From UBA5066 sp048500275 (GTDB taxonomy: Bacteria; Acidobacteriota; Thermoanaerobaculia; UBA5066): a stretch of DNA of 64,000 bases. The stretch spans positions 620,001 to 684,000 of the forward strand of contig JASNYI010000003.1 in assembly GCA_048500275.1 (NCBI GenBank), given 5' to 3'. This document shows, piece by piece, positions 51,320 to 60,834 of the stretch. A model generated the notes under the pieces. It worked only from the letters and a program-made list of their open reading frames with translations. It ran no database searches and was not told the origin of the DNA. Position 1 is the stretch's first letter. Each line of letters opens with the position of its first letter. The position numbers and the translations under genes were made by a program.

Positions 51320-52129
51320 ATGCCGACGCCCAAGGAGCTCCTCGACGCGGGAGACCTGAGAGCCGCGATCGAGGCCCTGACCCAGGAAGTCCGGGAGGCC
51401 CCCGCCGACCCGCAGAGGCGGACCTTCCTCTTCGAGCTTCTCGCCTTCGCCGGCGAATGGGACCGGGCGGAGAAGCAGATCGCCGCCGCCGCGGGCGCCG
51501 ACGCGCCCTCGCAGATGGCCGCCGGCGTCTACCGGGGGCTCCTCCAGGCCGAGCGCGACCGGGCGCGGGTCTTCGCCGGGAAGGCCCGGCCCCACTTCCT
51601 CCGGCCGGCCCCGGCCTACGTCGACAAGTACCTCGCCGCCCTCGGGCAGGTCAGCGAGGGGAACTTCGCCGCCGCGAGGACCCTCCTCGACGAGGCCGAG
51701 GAAGAGCGTCCCGCCCTCGCCGGCAAGCGCGGGGAGGTCCCGTTCGAAGACCTCCGGGACTTCGACGACGCTCTCGGCGGCGTCGTCGAGATGGTCTTCC
51801 AGGGGAAGTACACCTGGTTCCCGCTGGAGCAGGCGGGCAGCCTCGAGCCGAACCCGCCGAAGAAGCTCCGCGACCTGATCTGGCCCGGCGCGAGGATCAC
51901 GGCCGACGACGGGACGACCGGCGACGTCTTCCTCTTCGCCCTCTACCCGGGCTCATCGGCCCACACCGACGACCTCGTCAAGTTGGGACGGATGACCGAC
52001 TGGAAGAGCCTCTCCGAGGACCTCCAGGCCGGCCTCGGCCTCCGGTCGTTCCTCGTGGACGACGAGGAGGTCAGCCTGTTCGAGCTCGGGCCGGTCGACT
52101 TCGAGCCCCGCGAGGCCGAGCCGAGCTGA
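51320..52129 (+). CDS. tagJ: T6SS accessory protein TagJ (ImpE/SciE)
   Basis: A 269-residue accessory protein, the only plus-strand T6SS core-region gene. The N-terminal half is helical and TPR-like (LLDAGDLRAAIEALTQEVRE, FLFELLAFAGEWDRAEKQI), and the C-terminal half matches ImpE: GKYTWFPLEQ, PKKLRDLIWPGARITADDG, FLFALYPGSSAHTDDLVKLG, GLRSFLVDDEEVSLFELG. In other bacteria TagJ binds the TssB N-terminus and modulates ClpV recruitment. Ribosome site GAGGAGG. It is convergent with hcp and separated from it by a terminator. Confidence 0.92.
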   Translation: MPTPKELLDAGDLRAAIEALTQEVREAPADPQRRTFLFELLAFAGEWDRAEKQIAAAAGADAPSQMAAGVYRGLLQAERDRARVFAGKARPHFLRPAPAYVDKYLAALGQVSEGNFAAARTLLDEAEEERPALAGKRGEVPFEDLRDFDDALGGVVEMVFQGKYTWFPLEQAGSLEPNPPKKLRDLIWPGARITADDGTTGDVFLFALYPGSSAHTDDLVKLGRMTDWKSLSEDLQAGLGLRSFLVDDEEVSLFELGPVDFEPREAEPS

Positions 52130-52190
52130 CCCGCGCCCCTGGCCATCCCTCTTCGTGGGGAACGGTCCGGCCCGACCACCCTGGAAATGA

Positions 52191-52222
52191 ATCGGCCTCC
52201 CGCGAGGGAGGCCGATTTCGTT
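52191..52222. terminator. Bidirectional terminator between tagJ and hcp
   Basis: An 11-base-pair stem, ATCGGCCTCCC with GGGAGGCCGAT, closes on GCGA. TTCGTT follows on the plus strand; on the minus strand TCATTTCC follows. It lies 61 bases after the tagJ stop and ~27 after the hcp stop. Confidence 0.8.
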
Positions 52223-52243
52223 ACCGGGAAGACCCCGGGGCCG

Positions 52244-52732
52244 TCAGCACTTGACGTTCTTCTTGAGGTCCCAGCCGGCGCGGATGGAGCCGGAGAGGCT
52301 CCCCTTGGCGTCCTGGGGCGAGTACTCGTACTCGATCTTGGCGTAGTTGACGGAGATCTGGTCGATCGGAACGGGGTCGCCCGAGCCGGTCCCGCCGGTC
52401 TGGAAGGACGAGACGAGAAGGTCGCTGAACTTCAGCTTCAGGAACTTCTGCTGGGTCTTGCCCGCCTTCCGCGCGACCAGGGTCGCGCTCCCGAAGTGCT
52501 CGCCGCTGGCGCACGCCTCGAGGAGCTTCGGGCTCGCCTTGCAGACCCTCATCGTGAAGTGGAAGTCCTGCATGGAGACCTTGCCGGCGCCGCCGCCGCC
52601 GCCGTAGGCCATCGATCCGGCCTGCGACTCGCCCCACGACCAGGAGAGGCAGTCGATCCACCCCTTGTGCTCCTGGTCCTCGCTCTCACCCTCGACCCCG
52701 TCGATTTTCAGGAAATAGTCAACCGAAGACAT
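52244..52732 (-). CDS. hcp: T6SS tube protein Hcp
   Basis: A 162-residue Hcp with VDYFLKIDGVEGESEDQEHKG at the start, IDCLSWSWGESQ, VSMQDFHFTMRVCKASPKLL, and a C-terminal EYEYSPQDAKGSLSGSIRAGW. Hexameric rings stack into the inner tube that is expelled by the sheath. A very strong ribosome site (AAAGGAGGAAG), its own promoter (TTCACG, 17 bases, TATAGC) and a terminator behind it fit a highly expressed monocistronic gene. Confidence 0.97.
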   Translation of the reverse strand: MSSVDYFLKIDGVEGESEDQEHKGWIDCLSWSWGESQAGSMAYGGGGGAGKVSMQDFHFTMRVCKASPKLLEACASGEHFGSATLVARKAGKTQQKFLKLKFSDLLVSSFQTGGTGSGDPVPIDQISVNYAKIEYEYSPQDAKGSLSGSIRAGWDLKKNVKC

Positions 52733-52762
52733 TGTTTGCTTCCTCCTTTCGGCAGCTTCAGA

Positions 52763-52791
52763 GCTATAAGTTGGGGTTCGCTTCCCGTGAA
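52763..52791 (-). promoter_or_regulatory. Candidate sigma-70 promoter of hcp
   Basis: On the minus strand TTCACG (52786-52791), a 17-base spacer, TATAGC (52763-52768). The start codon is ~30 bases downstream, with the ribosome site between. TTGAAT four bases further up is an alternative -35 with a longer spacer. Confidence 0.5.
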
Positions 52792-52840
52792 TTCAAGGCT
52801 GATCCGGGTCCACCCGACATCGTTGTGACCTCACGCACCT

Positions 52841-53941
52841 TCATCCCACCGCCTTCACGGGCTTCAGGAACGCCGCGAGAGGTGCGTCCCACCCCGGCGG
52901 CGCCTTGGCCTCCTCCCCGCCTTCCGGACCCTTGCCCGCGCCGTCTTCCGAGACCGAACTTCCGGCCACCGGCGTCGCCTCTCCCGACGGCTCCGCGGGG
53001 TCCTGCAACCCGGAAGGGACCGTCGCTTCCGGAGGAGCGGGTGCGGTCTCCTCGACGAACTCGTAGTCCGAGCGTTCCGGATGGAGAAGGAGGAAATCCT
53101 CCGGCCTCAGGTCGCGGAAGAGGAGGACCGCCCTCGATCGGCCGCCCGCGCGGCAGACGAGGGTTCCGGAGGGCCCGCGCTCACCCAGGACGCCCTCCGC
53201 CTCGAGCCACGTCAGCCAGATCTGGACCTGGAGGTCCGCGGGGAGAAGGTTCCCGAGAGGGATCCTGACCGCACCCGCCCCGGTTCCCGGCGCGTGTCCG
53301 CAGGCCGCCTTCATCCGCCCGAGGAAGCGGGCCCACTCGACCTTCGCCGCGTCCCCGAGGACCGACTCGGCGAAGTCGCCGAGGGTGACGCCCTTCGCCT
53401 CCTTCTCCACTCCCTCCGCGATCTTCACCGGCCTCTTCACCGGGACCTCTATCCGCGCGCCCCGGAAGCTCTCGTAGAACGAGGCGAGCGTCCGCCCCTG
53501 GACGAAGTTGCGGCGGATGTCGGCCGCCCGGTCGGCGAAAACTTCCAGGTAGGAGAGCGCGACGAGGGAGTCGGACGCAGGCCTTCCCTGGGGGACGACC
53601 GAGAAGAGAACGAAGGGGAACTTGCGGAGCCCTCCTTCGTCATGGCTCCCCCACAGCGCTCCCGCCACCGACCGCTTTCCGCCGGGCAGCGGGAAGAGGA
53701 ACGTGTGGAGAGGGATCTCGGCCCCCTTGTATTCCTCGAGGACCGACCAGCGACGGCTGAAGCCGTTGCCGAGCCAGTCGCGGAACTCCTTCGCCCCCTC
53801 CTCGGTCAGGCCCGAGGAGATGAAGTCCTTGTAGATCGGGAGCTTCCCGTAGAGGTGGAGGGCGTACGACTCCATCCTCGGGGGTCCGTCCGCCCCCGAG
53901 AACCCCTCCTTCAGCTTCGAGAAGAGACTCCACGCTGCCAC
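52841..53941 (-). CDS. tagF: T6SS regulator TagF
   Basis: A 366-residue protein. Residues ~25-200 are the TagF (DUF2094) domain: LHLYGKLPIYKDFISSGLTE, FRDWLGNGFSRRW, FLFPLPGGKRSVAGALWGSH, GLRKFPFVLFSVVPQG. The C-terminal ~120 residues are an acidic Pro/Glu-rich tail. TagF represses T6SS firing after assembly in Pseudomonas and Agrobacterium, where phosphorylation of FHA relieves it. Here it follows tssM by ~80 bases in the membrane-complex operon. Confidence 0.92.
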   Translation of the reverse strand: MAAWSLFSKLKEGFSGADGPPRMESYALHLYGKLPIYKDFISSGLTEEGAKEFRDWLGNGFSRRWSVLEEYKGAEIPLHTFLFPLPGGKRSVAGALWGSHDEGGLRKFPFVLFSVVPQGRPASDSLVALSYLEVFADRAADIRRNFVQGRTLASFYESFRGARIEVPVKRPVKIAEGVEKEAKGVTLGDFAESVLGDAAKVEWARFLGRMKAACGHAPGTGAGAVRIPLGNLLPADLQVQIWLTWLEAEGVLGERGPSGTLVCRAGGRSRAVLLFRDLRPEDFLLLHPERSDYEFVEETAPAPPEATVPSGLQDPAEPSGEATPVAGSSVSEDGAGKGPEGGEEAKAPPGWDAPLAAFLKPVKAVG

Positions 53942-54022
53942 TCAGTCACCTCGTTCGTCAGGTTCGTTTCGCCACGAAAGGGAGGAGGGACGGCCACCCC
54001 GTCCCCCCTCCTGGGGTGAGCG

Positions 54023-57000
54023 TCAGTTCGGAAGGATCGGGGGCATCGGCTCCTCGAACAGGAGCTCGAAGAGGCCCTCGAGCGGTTCGTTGCGCTGCAG
54101 GGCGTTCGGAATGACGACCCGGATCGTCCAGGTCCTCTCCTTCTCCCGCGCGCGCTCGGGGTCGTCGGAATCGTCGCGGCGGTCGCGCTCCTCGCTCGCC
54201 ACGCGGACGAAGTAGAAGAACCGGAGGGGCCCCCCGTAGGCCTCGAGGCTCCCGGTCCACCCGGACCCCGATTCCTCGTCGCGCCCCGTGATCGACATCG
54301 GGGCGTCCGAGGGCCCGAGCCTCCAGACGTACGGGTTCGGCTGCTTGCCGGTCTTGAAGTCGGTGGAGGGCCTCACGACCGTGCTGCGGTCGAAGAGGAA
54401 GAGCGAGTTGACCCGGTCGCCCATGAAGCGCTTGCCGGGGCTCGGCGTGAACGGGAGGGGACGGATCTCGACCTTGTGCTCCTTGATGACGGACGTCGAA
54501 CGGCCTCCCCCGAAGAGGAAGAGCTGCCAGCCGCGGCCGACGGCGAGGAGGCCCCGATTCGCGTCCCCGACGAAGTCGAACTCGGGCTCCCAGCCCCAGA
54601 GGATCGGGTTCAGGGCGTACTCGTCGGCGAGGGCGCCGACCTCGGTCAGGACGCCGGAGAAGTGGCCCTGGCTGATCGACGGGAGGTCGAGCCGGTACGT
54701 GACGCTGTTGCCGCTGCCCCCCGGCTTGAGCGAGGTCCCCGCCGCGTAGGCCACCCGTTCCTGGCGCAGCTGGCTCTCGCGGATGAACGGGAACTGCCCG
54801 AGGGCCTGGTCCCGGATCTTCCTCACGACGGGCTCCGCGGCCTGCTGGAACGACGGCTGGATCGCGTCGCGGATCAGGTTCGCCCCGCGGTTCTCCACCG
54901 CGATCAGCTGGCGCCCGAAGGTGCTCCGGCGGACGGCCGGGTTCCTGGAGAAGGCGTGATAGCCGCGAAGGGAGACTCCCTCCTGGGCCAGGGAGAGCTG
55001 GCGCCAGGCCTTCAGCTCCTGCTCCGACAGGGGCTCGACGTTGTTCTTGAAGAGGGCCGCCGCCGCGACGAGCGCCGGCGGCGCCTTGACCGGGGCGGTC
55101 GAACGCTGCGGCGCGGCCTTGCTCTTGTAGTGCGCGAGGACCGAGTTGAGCCGCCGGTTGGACGCGGCGAACGACTGCACGTCGTCGAAGGCGAGGGCGC
55201 CCGACATGTCGGTCACGGGGGCCCCGCCCCCCTGCGATTCCGGGATCCACCGGGTGATCGCCGCCTGGAACTCGCGCCAGGAGTTCGCGCGGAGCGCCGC
55301 TCCCGGAACGACGAACCCGCCGCCGCCGCCGCCGCCGCGCCCGGCGAACCGGTCGATGTAGCGGCGCAGGTAGTCGACCATCGTCTCGGCGTGCCCCTGA
55401 GCGAGCTGGTCGACGTCGGGACGGGTCGAGATGGACGAGGCCTCGGCGAAGCTGATGTAGGAGACGCCGAGCGGGATCATCTGCTGCGCGTGGTTGCGCG
55501 TGAAGCAGACGTTCTCCGGGCACATCGGCCCGATGGAATGGTCGAGGAACTGCTGCGTGTACGGGAGGACCCTGTAGACGAGTGCGAGGTCTGCGGTCCT
55601 CGGGACGAAGGCGGCGAGGGCGGTGTCCTGCCAGAGCGTCTTCTGCTCGGGCGGAATCCCCCCGATCGCCGTCACGTTCGCCGTGGCCTTCGCCTTCGCT
55701 TCGACCTGCTTCTTCGAGAAGGCCTCCAGGGTCGCCTTCTGGTCCGCCGGCGTCGACTTGCGCGACGCCTCCTCCACGACGGCCTTCGGGTTCTCCGCCG
55801 CCTCGAACGCCGTGAGGTCGGCGAACGCCGTCACCTCGGCGAGCATCGGCGAGATCGCCGCCGCCGACGGGCTCCACGCCTTCTTCGCGGGGTTCTGCGC
55901 GTCCGCGACGACGAGGTAGGCGTAGGCCAGGATCTGGGCCTCCAGGTTCTTCCAGTCCGACTCCATCTGCCCCTTGATCCGGTTCCGGGCGTTCTCGTTG
56001 ACGACGCCCGGGACGACGGTCGTGAAGCGCATCACCTGGTCGTAGTCGGCGTCGAAGTTGCGCCGCCAGTCGTCGGGCCCGAAGCCCGGGAACTCCTGGC
56101 TCCCCGGCTTGGTCGTTCCGAGGTGCTTCGTGGTGTCGTCGTAGACCTGCCGGAACTCCTTCCCCGTCGCCGCGGTCCGGTCGAGGTAGCCCCTCGAGGA
56201 GGGGTCCTCGATCTTCAGCAGCTCGGAGTACTTCTGGACGTAGAGGGCGAGCAGCTGGTTGAGGCGGAAATCCCACCGAGCCAGGTTCGCGACCGTCCAG
56301 AACTCCTCGAACTTGCGGATCGCTGCGCCCGGGTCGGGGACCCGGAGCATGTCCGGGTCCTTCGGGGGGTCCTCCGGCAGCGCCCCGAGGATGAGGTCGG
56401 GGTTCCCGCTCGTCCCGACCGCGGCGACCCAGTCGTCGATCTCCTTCGAGCGGGCGCCGCCCGGAGCCATCCCCTTCGTGTTCGCGAGGAACGCGATGAG
56501 CGGGACGACCTTCAGCTCCGAGGCGGCGACGAGGGGCTTCTGCTCCCCGGTGAGCGCGCCCTTCTTGACGGACCACCACTTCAGGTGCCCGTCGAACGCG
56601 GTGAAGAACGTCCGGTAGTCGTACGGGCCGGCCCAGTCGAGCTGGGCCATCCGCGCCTCCCCCTCCTTCATGACGGGGTTGAGGACGCGCTCGACGTAGA
56701 GCCTCTGGTTGATCTTCCCGAGAAGGCTGAAGAGCTGGCCCGAGGAGGCGCGCTGGAAGAAGAGCGCGAAAAGGAACGGCCTCTGCCGGATCGCGGCCTG
56801 GTGCCTGTAGATCGCCTCGGAAAGGCCGTACGCCTCGGCGATCGAGCAGGCCTCCTTCTTCTCGACGCAGGCCTCGGCCTTCTGCGCGGTCTCCCGCATC
56901 GGCTTCACGAACCGCCGCATCGACAGGTAGGGCAGGATCATCCCGCAGATGCAGAGCACCGGCAGGGCGATCATCGCGATCCGCATGATCAGGCGGGTCG

Positions 57001-58297
57001 TCCTCTCGCGCTCGACCGCCGCCTTCGTCCGGGCGATGAGCCCCTGCTCGGGGAAGACCTTCTTCTCGTAGAAGTCCTTGATGAAGAAGGCGCGGGAGCG
57101 CTTGAATATCTGCTCGAGGTTCTCGACGATCCCCTCGGCCGAGCTGCCGAGGAGCTCGCGCGTCGCCCGGGCGATCGGCTTGCCCTGCTGGACGCCCGAG
57201 GAGAGGTAGAAGCCGCGGAAGACGAACGGGTCGTCGTAGCGGGTCTCGAGGAAGACCCCCTGGAAGTAGCGCTTGAGCGAGTCGCGCAGCGCGCGGAGCT
57301 CCTCGGGGAAGACGAAGATCCGGTCGACGTTCTGGACGATCTCCTCGGTCGCCGTGAACTTCATCCGGAGCTTGTGGATCCGGGTCAGGATCTCCTCGTA
57401 CGCCTCGTCGAACGTCGAGAGGGCGTAGGGCTTGTCGGGACCCTGCGGGTTCGACCAGCCCACGAGCTGCCGCTGGTCGACGGGGTCGAGCTTGGAGAAG
57501 AACTCGGAGAAGCCGAGGATCCGGTCCGCCTTCGTCACCATGATGAAGACCGGGAACCGGATCTCGAGGACGCGCTGAAGGTGGAGGAGCTTCGCCCGGA
57601 TGTTCGCGGCCTTCTTGTCCTGCTCCTCGGGCGTGTCCTCGAGGAGCGAGGTGGCCGGGATGACCACGAGGACGCCGTTGATCGGGCACTCCTTGCGGTA
57701 CTTCTTGAGCATCTTCAGGAAGGTCGACCACTCCGTGGCGTCGGGGGCCGCCTCCTCCTGGAACGTGAACCGCCCGGCGGTGTCGAGGATGACCGCCTCG
57801 TTGGCGAACCACCAGTCGCAGTTGCGCGTGCCGCCCGAGCCGGAGAGGCCGTCGCCGCCGACCGGGAACTCCAGCCCCGAGTTCTTCAGCGTCGTCGACT
57901 TGCCCGACTGCGGCTCGCCGATGAGGAGGTACCAGGGGAGCGAGTAGATCTGGAGGCCCGTCCCCTTCAGCTGGGCGAGGGACTCCGTCCACTTCTGGGA
58001 CAGCTCCTTGACCGCCTCGCGGACCTCCTGCTTGGAGGCCCCGGCCCCGCCCTGCGCGTCGCGGGCGAGGTCCCTTTCGAAGGCGCCGCCCCGCGCCTTC
58101 TCTCCCTTCTTGACGAAGGCGCCGAAGGCCGCGACGAGAAGGGCGATGACGATGAGGCCGCCCACGACGGCCCACCAGTACTGCCCGAATCCCATCGCCC
58201 GCGCGGCGACGAGGCAGACCGGCATGAGGAGGAAGACGATGCCGAGGGTCTTGATCGGCTTCGGGAGGCGTCCGAGGAGGTCCAGCAGCTCGTACAT
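54023..58297 (-). CDS. tssM: T6SS inner-membrane protein TssM (IcmF)
   Basis: A 1424-residue protein, longer than many TssMs. Two N-terminal helices (~18-36 and ~42-62), a cytoplasmic NTPase domain with Walker A GEPQSGKSTTLKNSG (~residue 127) and ILDTAGRF, a third helix (~440-462), and a large periplasmic part to the C-terminus with a glycine run (RGGGGGGGFV) around residue 985. It bridges TssL and TssJ across the envelope. The ATG is chosen 7 bases after the tssL stop; the frame stays open ~18 codons further up. An unusual number of Cys (ALPVLCICG, ACVEKKEAC) flank the third helix. Confidence 0.96.
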   Translation of the reverse strand: MYELLDLLGRLPKPIKTLGIVFLLMPVCLVAARAMGFGQYWWAVVGGLIVIALLVAAFGAFVKKGEKARGGAFERDLARDAQGGAGASKQEVREAVKELSQKWTESLAQLKGTGLQIYSLPWYLLIGEPQSGKSTTLKNSGLEFPVGGDGLSGSGGTRNCDWWFANEAVILDTAGRFTFQEEAAPDATEWSTFLKMLKKYRKECPINGVLVVIPATSLLEDTPEEQDKKAANIRAKLLHLQRVLEIRFPVFIMVTKADRILGFSEFFSKLDPVDQRQLVGWSNPQGPDKPYALSTFDEAYEEILTRIHKLRMKFTATEEIVQNVDRIFVFPEELRALRDSLKRYFQGVFLETRYDDPFVFRGFYLSSGVQQGKPIARATRELLGSSAEGIVENLEQIFKRSRAFFIKDFYEKKVFPEQGLIARTKAAVERERTTRLIMRIAMIALPVLCICGMILPYLSMRRFVKPMRETAQKAEACVEKKEACSIAEAYGLSEAIYRHQAAIRQRPFLFALFFQRASSGQLFSLLGKINQRLYVERVLNPVMKEGEARMAQLDWAGPYDYRTFFTAFDGHLKWWSVKKGALTGEQKPLVAASELKVVPLIAFLANTKGMAPGGARSKEIDDWVAAVGTSGNPDLILGALPEDPPKDPDMLRVPDPGAAIRKFEEFWTVANLARWDFRLNQLLALYVQKYSELLKIEDPSSRGYLDRTAATGKEFRQVYDDTTKHLGTTKPGSQEFPGFGPDDWRRNFDADYDQVMRFTTVVPGVVNENARNRIKGQMESDWKNLEAQILAYAYLVVADAQNPAKKAWSPSAAAISPMLAEVTAFADLTAFEAAENPKAVVEEASRKSTPADQKATLEAFSKKQVEAKAKATANVTAIGGIPPEQKTLWQDTALAAFVPRTADLALVYRVLPYTQQFLDHSIGPMCPENVCFTRNHAQQMIPLGVSYISFAEASSISTRPDVDQLAQGHAETMVDYLRRYIDRFAGRGGGGGGGFVVPGAALRANSWREFQAAITRWIPESQGGGAPVTDMSGALAFDDVQSFAASNRRLNSVLAHYKSKAAPQRSTAPVKAPPALVAAAALFKNNVEPLSEQELKAWRQLSLAQEGVSLRGYHAFSRNPAVRRSTFGRQLIAVENRGANLIRDAIQPSFQQAAEPVVRKIRDQALGQFPFIRESQLRQERVAYAAGTSLKPGGSGNSVTYRLDLPSISQGHFSGVLTEVGALADEYALNPILWGWEPEFDFVGDANRGLLAVGRGWQLFLFGGGRSTSVIKEHKVEIRPLPFTPSPGKRFMGDRVNSLFLFDRSTVVRPSTDFKTGKQPNPYVWRLGPSDAPMSITGRDEESGSGWTGSLEAYGGPLRFFYFVRVASEERDRRDDSDDPERAREKERTWTIRVVIPNALQRNEPLEGLFELLFEEPMPPILPN

Positions 58298-58304
58298 GGC
58301 GACC

Positions 58305-58982
58305 TCAGAGGACTCCCAGCTTGTCGGCGACGCCCCTGATGTCCCCGACAAGGGAGGCCCAGGAGAGGAACGTCAGGAGCCAGAAGCCGATCAGGACTCC
58401 GAAGCTGATGATGGCCACGCGCCCGAGCGTGACGACGGGGTTGAGCCTCTTTCCGGCCGTCGCCATCACCGTGTAGGCCTCCGGGGTGATCTTGTCGCTC
58501 TGCGACGCGAGGTACTCCGAGAGGAGCCGGTAGGTGCTCTTGCGCACCTCGGCGAGCTTCTCCGGCCGCTCGCGGTACTTCCCGCGGAAACCGAGCGCGA
58601 GGCCGGCGTAGACGATGCTGGCCAGCTCCACGTCCTCGGGCTTCAGCTCCTTGGCGATGGCGAAGTACTGGTCTCCGCCGATGTTCGAGCGGAAGTACTT
58701 CTCCTCGAGGAGCCGGTCCTGCCAGTCGCGCGCGAACTCCCAGCCGGAGTGGATCAGGATCTCGTCCGCGAGGACGACGAGCGGGTAGCGGGCCTGGTCG
58801 TAGAGGGCCTGGAGGCGCGGGTCGTGCCGCACCGCCGACGCCTGCTCGCGGAAGATCTCGTCGAGGTCCGCGGCGGCGTCCTCGATGTCGGCCCGCACGC
58901 CCTTCCTCACCTTCTGACGGAACGACGAGAGGAAGAGGAACTCCTTCGCCGCCACCTTGAACAGCTCGGTCGTGTAGTCCAT
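58305..58982 (-). CDS. tssL: T6SS inner-membrane protein TssL (DotU/IcmH)
   Basis: A 225-residue TssL with the cytoplasmic DotU domain (ARYPLVVLADEILIHSGWEF, DRLLEEKYFRSNIGGDQYF, ASIVYAGLALGFRGKYRE) and a single C-terminal membrane anchor (VAIISFGVLIGFWLLTFL). There is no peptidoglycan-binding extension. It starts 1 base after the tssK stop. Confidence 0.95.
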   Translation of the reverse strand: MDYTTELFKVAAKEFLFLSSFRQKVRKGVRADIEDAAADLDEIFREQASAVRHDPRLQALYDQARYPLVVLADEILIHSGWEFARDWQDRLLEEKYFRSNIGGDQYFAIAKELKPEDVELASIVYAGLALGFRGKYRERPEKLAEVRKSTYRLLSEYLASQSDKITPEAYTVMATAGKRLNPVVTLGRVAIISFGVLIGFWLLTFLSWASLVGDIRGVADKLGVL

Positions 58983-58983
58983 C

Positions 58984-60342
58984 TCAGCTCCCGGGCTTGG
59001 TGATGATGTAGAGCGAGAACTTGAGCTTGGGGTCGAGGGCGTCGGAGAGGGCCACGTTCCGGTCGCGGACGACGTTGGCCCAGTACGGCCCTTCCTTCTC
59101 GATCTTGAAGTAGAAGTAGTCCTCGCGCTGCGGCAGGCCGGCCGGCGTGCGCTTGAGGAGCTCGAGGTCGAGGCCGAAGAGGCGCCGCTGCCTCAGGACG
59201 GGGATGTCCCGCACCGTGCCGAGCTTCATCGTCACGATCCGCCCGCGAAGGTCCTTCTCCTCCATCTCGGCCTCGATGGCGAGGAAGACCTCGGTCTGCG
59301 TGGCGAGCCACTCCTCGAGGAGGTCGGCCACGAGGAGGTCGTCCCGGAGGACGAAGTCGACCTTGACGAAGCGCGAGGCGACGATCTTCTCGAGGAGCGC
59401 CTCGATGACGCGGCACGTCTCGTGGAAGCAGGGGCCGAGCTTCTCGTGGTCGTAGACCGGGATCCTCACGGGGATCTTCCCGTCGTCGAAGATCGACAGC
59501 TCCCCCGCGAGGCGCGCGAACTCGGTGTAGACGTGGAAAGGGTGGATGCGCGGGATCCGGGTGAGCTGCTGGAAGAGGAAGAGGAAGCTGCCGAGGATCT
59601 GGAGCTTGATGATCGTCTGCCAGCCCGAGGTCCCCTCGGAGGCGATCGTCAGTCGGCCCTGGGATACGTCGGTGAGGAGGAGGCGGTGTTTCGCCTCGAT
59701 CCGGTTCGTGACGCCGTCGCAGAGGGCCTGGATCGTCCTCGAGCCGCCGAGCTCGGTCAGGGAGGGGATGAACTCCCTCGAAAGGACCGGGAAGTTCCTC
59801 CCCGAGCCCGACCGCTCGACGACGGCCACCTCGAGACACTCGTACCCCTCCTGGCTCTCGGCGCCGAAGAAGAGCTTCCCGTTGCAGCGTCTCACGCCGA
59901 CGGGCTGGGGGTTCGACCCGCTGTTCTCGTCGAGCGCCTCGGCGTTCTCGGCGATGTAGCGCCGGTCGACGCCGGCCGGCCCCTCGCCGGGGGCGAAGGT
60001 GTTCGGCGCCGTCTCGCGCAGGATCGGGACACCGACGAAGACGCGCATCCGCCCGCCCGCCTTGTCGAGCTCGTTCTTGAAGCTCCGCGGGGAGATGCGG
60101 AGCGTCGAGTCGGCCGCCAGCGCGGTGCCGTCCTTCAGCTTCATGGAGACGTCGCGGATCTCGAAGACGAAGTTCTCGAGCTGGTCCGGCGCCACGTCCA
60201 GCGACTGCAGGCCGTAGAAGAACGGCTGGATCCGCTGGATCTCACGCTGGAGGGCCTCCTCGCGGTAGCGCTCGGCCGTCTGGAGGTGGTGGGGCCGGAG
60301 GAACATCCCCTCGGCCCAGAGGACCTGCGGCGTCTTCTTCAT
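58984..60342 (-). CDS. tssK: T6SS baseplate-membrane connector TssK
   Basis: A 452-residue protein. The N-terminus VLWAEGMFLRPHHLQTAERY is diagnostic; further blocks are FFYGLQSLDVAPDQL, RRYIAENAEALDEN and the receptor-binding C-terminus PAGLPQREDYFYFKIEKEGP, then YWANVVRDRNVA. TssK trimers link the TssEFG wedge to TssLM. It lies 9 bases after the tssJ stop. Confidence 0.96.
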   Translation of the reverse strand: MKKTPQVLWAEGMFLRPHHLQTAERYREEALQREIQRIQPFFYGLQSLDVAPDQLENFVFEIRDVSMKLKDGTALAADSTLRISPRSFKNELDKAGGRMRVFVGVPILRETAPNTFAPGEGPAGVDRRYIAENAEALDENSGSNPQPVGVRRCNGKLFFGAESQEGYECLEVAVVERSGSGRNFPVLSREFIPSLTELGGSRTIQALCDGVTNRIEAKHRLLLTDVSQGRLTIASEGTSGWQTIIKLQILGSFLFLFQQLTRIPRIHPFHVYTEFARLAGELSIFDDGKIPVRIPVYDHEKLGPCFHETCRVIEALLEKIVASRFVKVDFVLRDDLLVADLLEEWLATQTEVFLAIEAEMEEKDLRGRIVTMKLGTVRDIPVLRQRRLFGLDLELLKRTPAGLPQREDYFYFKIEKEGPYWANVVRDRNVALSDALDPKLKFSLYIITKPGS

Positions 60343-60351
60343 GGATGCGGG

Positions 60352-60834
60352 CTACCAGCGTCGCTCGACGGAGAGCTCCCGCTCGAGGACGGAGACGAGG
60401 ATCTTCTGCCCCACCCACTTCTCGCGGGAGAGGACGATGACGTGCCGGGTCGGGTCGGGGTTCTGGAACTTGTAGTCGGCGATGATCACGAGGAACCGCT
60501 CGCCCTTGGAGAACGGCACGGAGACGACCTTGTCGCACGTGCCGGCCCCCTCGCCGGTCGTGAAGGTGACGGTCTGGATCCGGTTCTGCCCCTGGATGTT
60601 GTAGCGGGTCTGGTCGTAGAACCACTTCTCGCCCATTTCCTGGATCTTCCGGGACTCCTCCTCCGTGGCGCGGATCACGTCGACCGCGAGAGCGAGGCCG
60701 CCGTTGATGGCCGGCCCGCACCGGAAGGAGAGGGTGCCGACCTTGGACGCGCAGCCCGTCAGGGCGGAGAAGGCGACGGCCAGGAGGCCGCACGCGGCGA
60801 GCCGGACGAGGTTTCGGGGCACGATGTTCGTCAT
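60352..60834 (-). CDS. tssJ: T6SS outer-membrane lipoprotein TssJ
   Basis: A 160-residue lipoprotein. Signal and lipobox: LLAVAFSALTGCAS; the cysteine at ~residue 28 would be lipidated. The mature beta-sandwich ends VIVLSREKWVGQKILVSVLE. TssJ anchors TssM to the outer membrane. Its ATG overlaps the stop of the FHA gene (TGATG). Sequence similarity in this family is low, so the call relies partly on position and size. Confidence 0.82.
   Translation of the reverse strand: MTNIVPRNLVRLAACGLLAVAFSALTGCASKVGTLSFRCGPAINGGLALAVDVIRATEEESRKIQEMGEKWFYDQTRYNIQGQNRIQTVTFTTGEGAGTCDKVVSVPFSKGERFLVIIADYKFQNPDPTRHVIVLSREKWVGQKILVSVLERELSVERRW

Noticed and set aside
53965..54018. A bulged GC hairpin between tssM and tagF as a terminator.
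   Set aside because: Pairing is interrupted and no T-run follows; tagF is likely read from the same transcript.
54476..58339. An open frame of ~1290 codons on the plus strand opposite tssM.
   Set aside because: Same shadow effect. tssM on the minus strand has Walker motifs, helices and operon context; the antisense product is compositionally biased.
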